NCBI GenBank assembly: GCA_000697055.1
Contig: JNDT01001361.1
Span: forward strand, 22,144 to 86,143
DNA length: 64,000 nt
From: Saksenaea vasiformis B4078
Taxonomy: Eukaryota > Mucoromycota > Mucoromycetes > Mucorales > Saksenaeaceae
Reading direction: 5' to 3'
Shown here one piece after another: positions 61,367 through 64,000 of the stretch. Made by a program: the position numbers and the translations under genes. The notes beneath the pieces were generated by a model. That model was not told the origin of the DNA and searched no databases. It saw only the letters and a list, made by a program, of their open reading frames with translations. How positions within the stretch are numbered: the stretch's first letter is position 1; every line of letters begins with the position of its first letter.

Positions 61367-63277
61367 GTGGTTCTCGCAAATACGATATTAACAATTACTG
61401 GCTACAGCGAATTTGCACGCGAAATATCTCCCATTGTTGGACCATTCCATATTCATACGCTTGAACTTGACGCGGCAGCAGTTTATGAAATGGTCGGATC
61501 GCAGAAGTATGGAGATTTTTGTCTCTTTGACTCGACAGGCAACGAGATCACAAACATCCAGCAGGTAAACAGAAACAAACGAGCCGTCCTTGGGTTGTTT
61601 CTGGATATGCAGGCGATCATTCAGATTTGTGACAGATACGGTTTGGATTTCCAAGATCGCATCATGATTACCCCCCAAAAGGCGGCTATCCTTGTCGGCT
61701 CAGTTAAATCTGATGTTCAACCTGCTACCTCCGCGTATGACATCCGTAGAAAGGAAAAGCGGGAAAGATCTACGGCTGCTCAACCGCAGGTCGATAAAGA
61801 CGAGTCGCAGGAAAGGCTGAACCACTTAGAGCAAACCATCAAAGAATATGAAGCAAGTATGCGACAACAGCAGAAAGTAGTGAGAGGCGCGGAACAATCA
61901 CTTCAAGAAGCAAAAATGCTGCGGTCAACACATAGGCGAGATCCCAAAGCATATGCTGAACTGAAACAATGTAGAGTGGTACGCGCCCAAGTCGTTACAG
62001 GGCTTAATCGTATCAAACTACGCTTCAAGGATCTGCGACAGCAGAAGCATCATACTCAACGGTGTCTCGATGACCATAAAAGACAACAAAAGCCTAGCTA
62101 GGCCAGAAAGAAGAGCAAAGCCGAGCACAAGGAAATTCCTGTTACTGTTCCCAGCATACAGCGGCCCTCTTGTGAGGACTACACCGAAAAAAAATGATCT
62201 ATCCAATTTTCGCAAGGAGGCACAGGAAGCCGGCAAGAAAATCATTTTCAGTGGGACCGATTACGGGTTCTGCACCATGTCAACCATGGTGCCCTTAACA
62301 GAAGAGCGATATCGATTCCAGATTGATCTTTACAACAAGTTTCGGGCACTATTGGATGATGGAGATCCAAGCAATATAATAGCTACAGATAACAGCTACG
62401 ATCAACAACTGTCGCCGATGCCAAAATCGCATGTCATTCATGCGAGGCAATTAGATGGATAGTCTCATGAATCCGTTCAGAACGCAACGAAAGCGGCGGA
62501 AGATAGGTCAACCTCTTAATTGCGTTGAAATATAACGCTCTCCTAGTCAAAGCGTAAAGATGTCCTTGAAGCAGAGGAGCTGCTTGCAAACAATTCACTG
62601 AAAACAGCTCAAATGCTAGAGCAAGTAGCGCGCTGCCAGAAGGTATATTCCTTTTATTAGTGTCTAAATAAATCTGGAAAACTATATAGATTGCGCGTCA
62701 AAGCCGGGAGACGCTCTGGTCATTCTATCATTCTCCTCGTGCAAAAAAGAAAGACGCACTCAAGAACTACAAAATCAGCGTATGTACGATCGAGTGGCGG
62801 CAAAAGAACGAAAAATTATTCAAGGAGCGTTACGAAAAAAAGAAATACATGCCCATCATGTGTATAGGGACGCAGGGAACATGTGTAGGAAGTCGACCGA
62901 AAGGACATAGCAAACGAGGAAGCGGCAAATTGCGACAGCGGCACCGTCGCTACACAACTGTAAGTATGATAAACGAGCACCGGAGCTCGCCGACATGTCC
63001 GTTCTGCTTCCACCTAGTTATCCGACCAGAGGCGACAAAGCTAATCAACGGGAAGAAAAAATCGGTTGCCGTCAACGGGTCGTCCACATGCATGAACAAC
63101 GCCTGTCCAATTTAACAAATTGGACACGCTACGCAGAACCGCGATGCTTTTGCAGCGTTATGCATTGGATTAGCTGGAGCTTCCAGACTCCTTTCCGGTA
63201 ACATATTACTACCATTCGAGAGATCAGCCGCTACAAAGCTGACGAATTTTTTTGCCCCAGACACCCGTGAAGGGTAA
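61367..63277 (+). pseudogene. Fanzor/TnpB-like gene relic (near full length)
   Basis: Decayed member of the Mucorales-type Fanzor/TnpB-like family. An open frame at 61367-62101 carries the N-terminal region (VGSQKYGDFCLFDSTG, NIQQVNRNKRAV) and a coiled coil. The reading then shifts frame near 62100 to 62102-62462, which contains IIFSGTDYGFCTMST, a RuvC-I-like site with its Asp. The region 62463-62800 has several stops. After another shift, 62849-63277 shows TGTCVGSRPKGHSKRG, INEHRSSPTCPFC (RuvC-II Glu and zinc-ribbon cysteines), CMNNACP and, after an in-frame TAA at 63113-63115, HATQNRDAFAALCIGLAGA (RuvC-III Asp). All three catalytic motifs can be read, but not in one frame. Confidence 0.8.
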
Positions 63278-64000
63278 ATAATATATAATTCGGGGTTTTG
63301 CAGCTAACCATATGTCTAGATGCTCTGGTGGCCGCCTTCAAACCGAGGGAATTACCTCCTAGTATCCGTAGGTTAATGTCGGAGAGACAATGTCAGCACT
63401 AACAGGAAAAAAATTCCGTTGACGTTTTTAGCGGAAGTGTATGTAAATAACGTTTCTGCACAGACTTGTTGGAGGTGGATGTCTACGTACTACGATGATC
63501 TCTGGTAAATGTTGTATAACCTAGAGTAATGTACATCCATTCATTGGTGAAGTCTCCAGATTACCTCAAGTTAAACTACGATAACGTACTGAGGATATCG
63601 ACATCATCCATCAAATGAATACTCGATCCTCGCTGTTGGTATATCATGAGACTTCATTTATCAACTGTTTTCAAAGATGTTGAAGAATCAAAGAAGACTT
63701 TTAAGAAAAGAATATGAGACGGGAGAAGTCAGCGAGACTGAGATGAAGATTTTTATTATTCAAAGAGTCTTCTTTTATATGTTTCTAAAATATGATCGGG
63801 ACATTGATAGTGAGACATCTTGTAAACCAGTAATGACGAGAGTAAAAGTTTTCATTCAACTGAGTCCAAAGATACCAATGGTGCAATCACAAAAGTGATC
63901 TACAATTGGTAGCGAAAATAGACAATGATGGCCCTGGACAGTCGGTAACAAAAATCAGGAACTAGATTTAGATTACCACAGGTCCGCAATGAAGAAGAAA
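63278..64000. other. Window end, no gene recognised
   Basis: A frame at 63677-63898 (MLKNQRRLLRKEYETGEVSE start) has plausible composition but no recognisable domain, so it is not called. Confidence 0.45.

Overview
This window reads as nuclear DNA of an early-diverging filamentous fungus, most likely Mucoromycota and probably Mucorales. The case rests on protein-coding genes cut by many very short introns (about 50-70 nt, GTAAG-type donors), fungal-specific proteins (Mmm1 of ERMES, saccharopine reductase of the alpha-aminoadipate lysine route, a Pmc1-type calcium pump), a coilin homologue (absent from the common yeasts), and decayed Fanzor/TnpB-like genes of a kind I associate with Mucorales. 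The genus cannot be fixed from the sequence. No tRNA or rRNA gene was recognised, and there is no CRISPR array or bacterial-style operon.

Layout. 1.7-9.7 kb holds four plus-strand housekeeping genes: a WD-repeat protein, a short oxysterol-binding protein, a class II eIF4E-like cap-binding protein and prefoldin subunit 6. 10.0-19.2 kb holds three co-oriented minus-strand genes for nuclear RNA processing: coilin, a PNUTS/Ppn1-like PP1 regulator with an unexpected homeodomain-like N-terminus, and Prp40. 21.5-22.8 kb is MMM1. 24.6-25.9 kb is a histidine/tyrosine-rich secreted or GPI-anchored protein that converges on the PMC1 calcium ATPase (26.3-29.8 kb), with a CA repeat between them. 30.0-32.5 kb is the RNA polymerase II CTD phosphatase FCP1.

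32.6-45.4 kb is gene-poor. It holds a decayed dispersed repeat, one small acidic secreted-protein gene and the ribosomal protein gene RPL8. 45.4-54.3 kb holds an F-box protein, a second copy of the repeat, a DNAJC8/Spf31 splicing co-chaperone, IDH2 (TCA cycle) and LYS9 (lysine synthesis). 57.4-59.4 kb holds cytochrome c oxidase subunit VIIc/VIII and a type I membrane beta-propeller protein. 60.7-63.3 kb holds two decayed Fanzor/TnpB-like genes arranged head to head, then unassigned sequence to the end.

Five gene products act around RNA polymerase II and splicing: Prp40, the PNUTS-like protein, Fcp1, coilin and Spf31. I see no shared regulatory element and treat this as probable coincidence. 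The most unusual items are the homeodomain-TFIIS-RVxF-RG-CCCH architecture of the PNUTS-like protein, the Fanzor relics, the 7-nt microexon in PMC1, and the pair of about 1-kb diverged repeats that keep intron-like boundaries.
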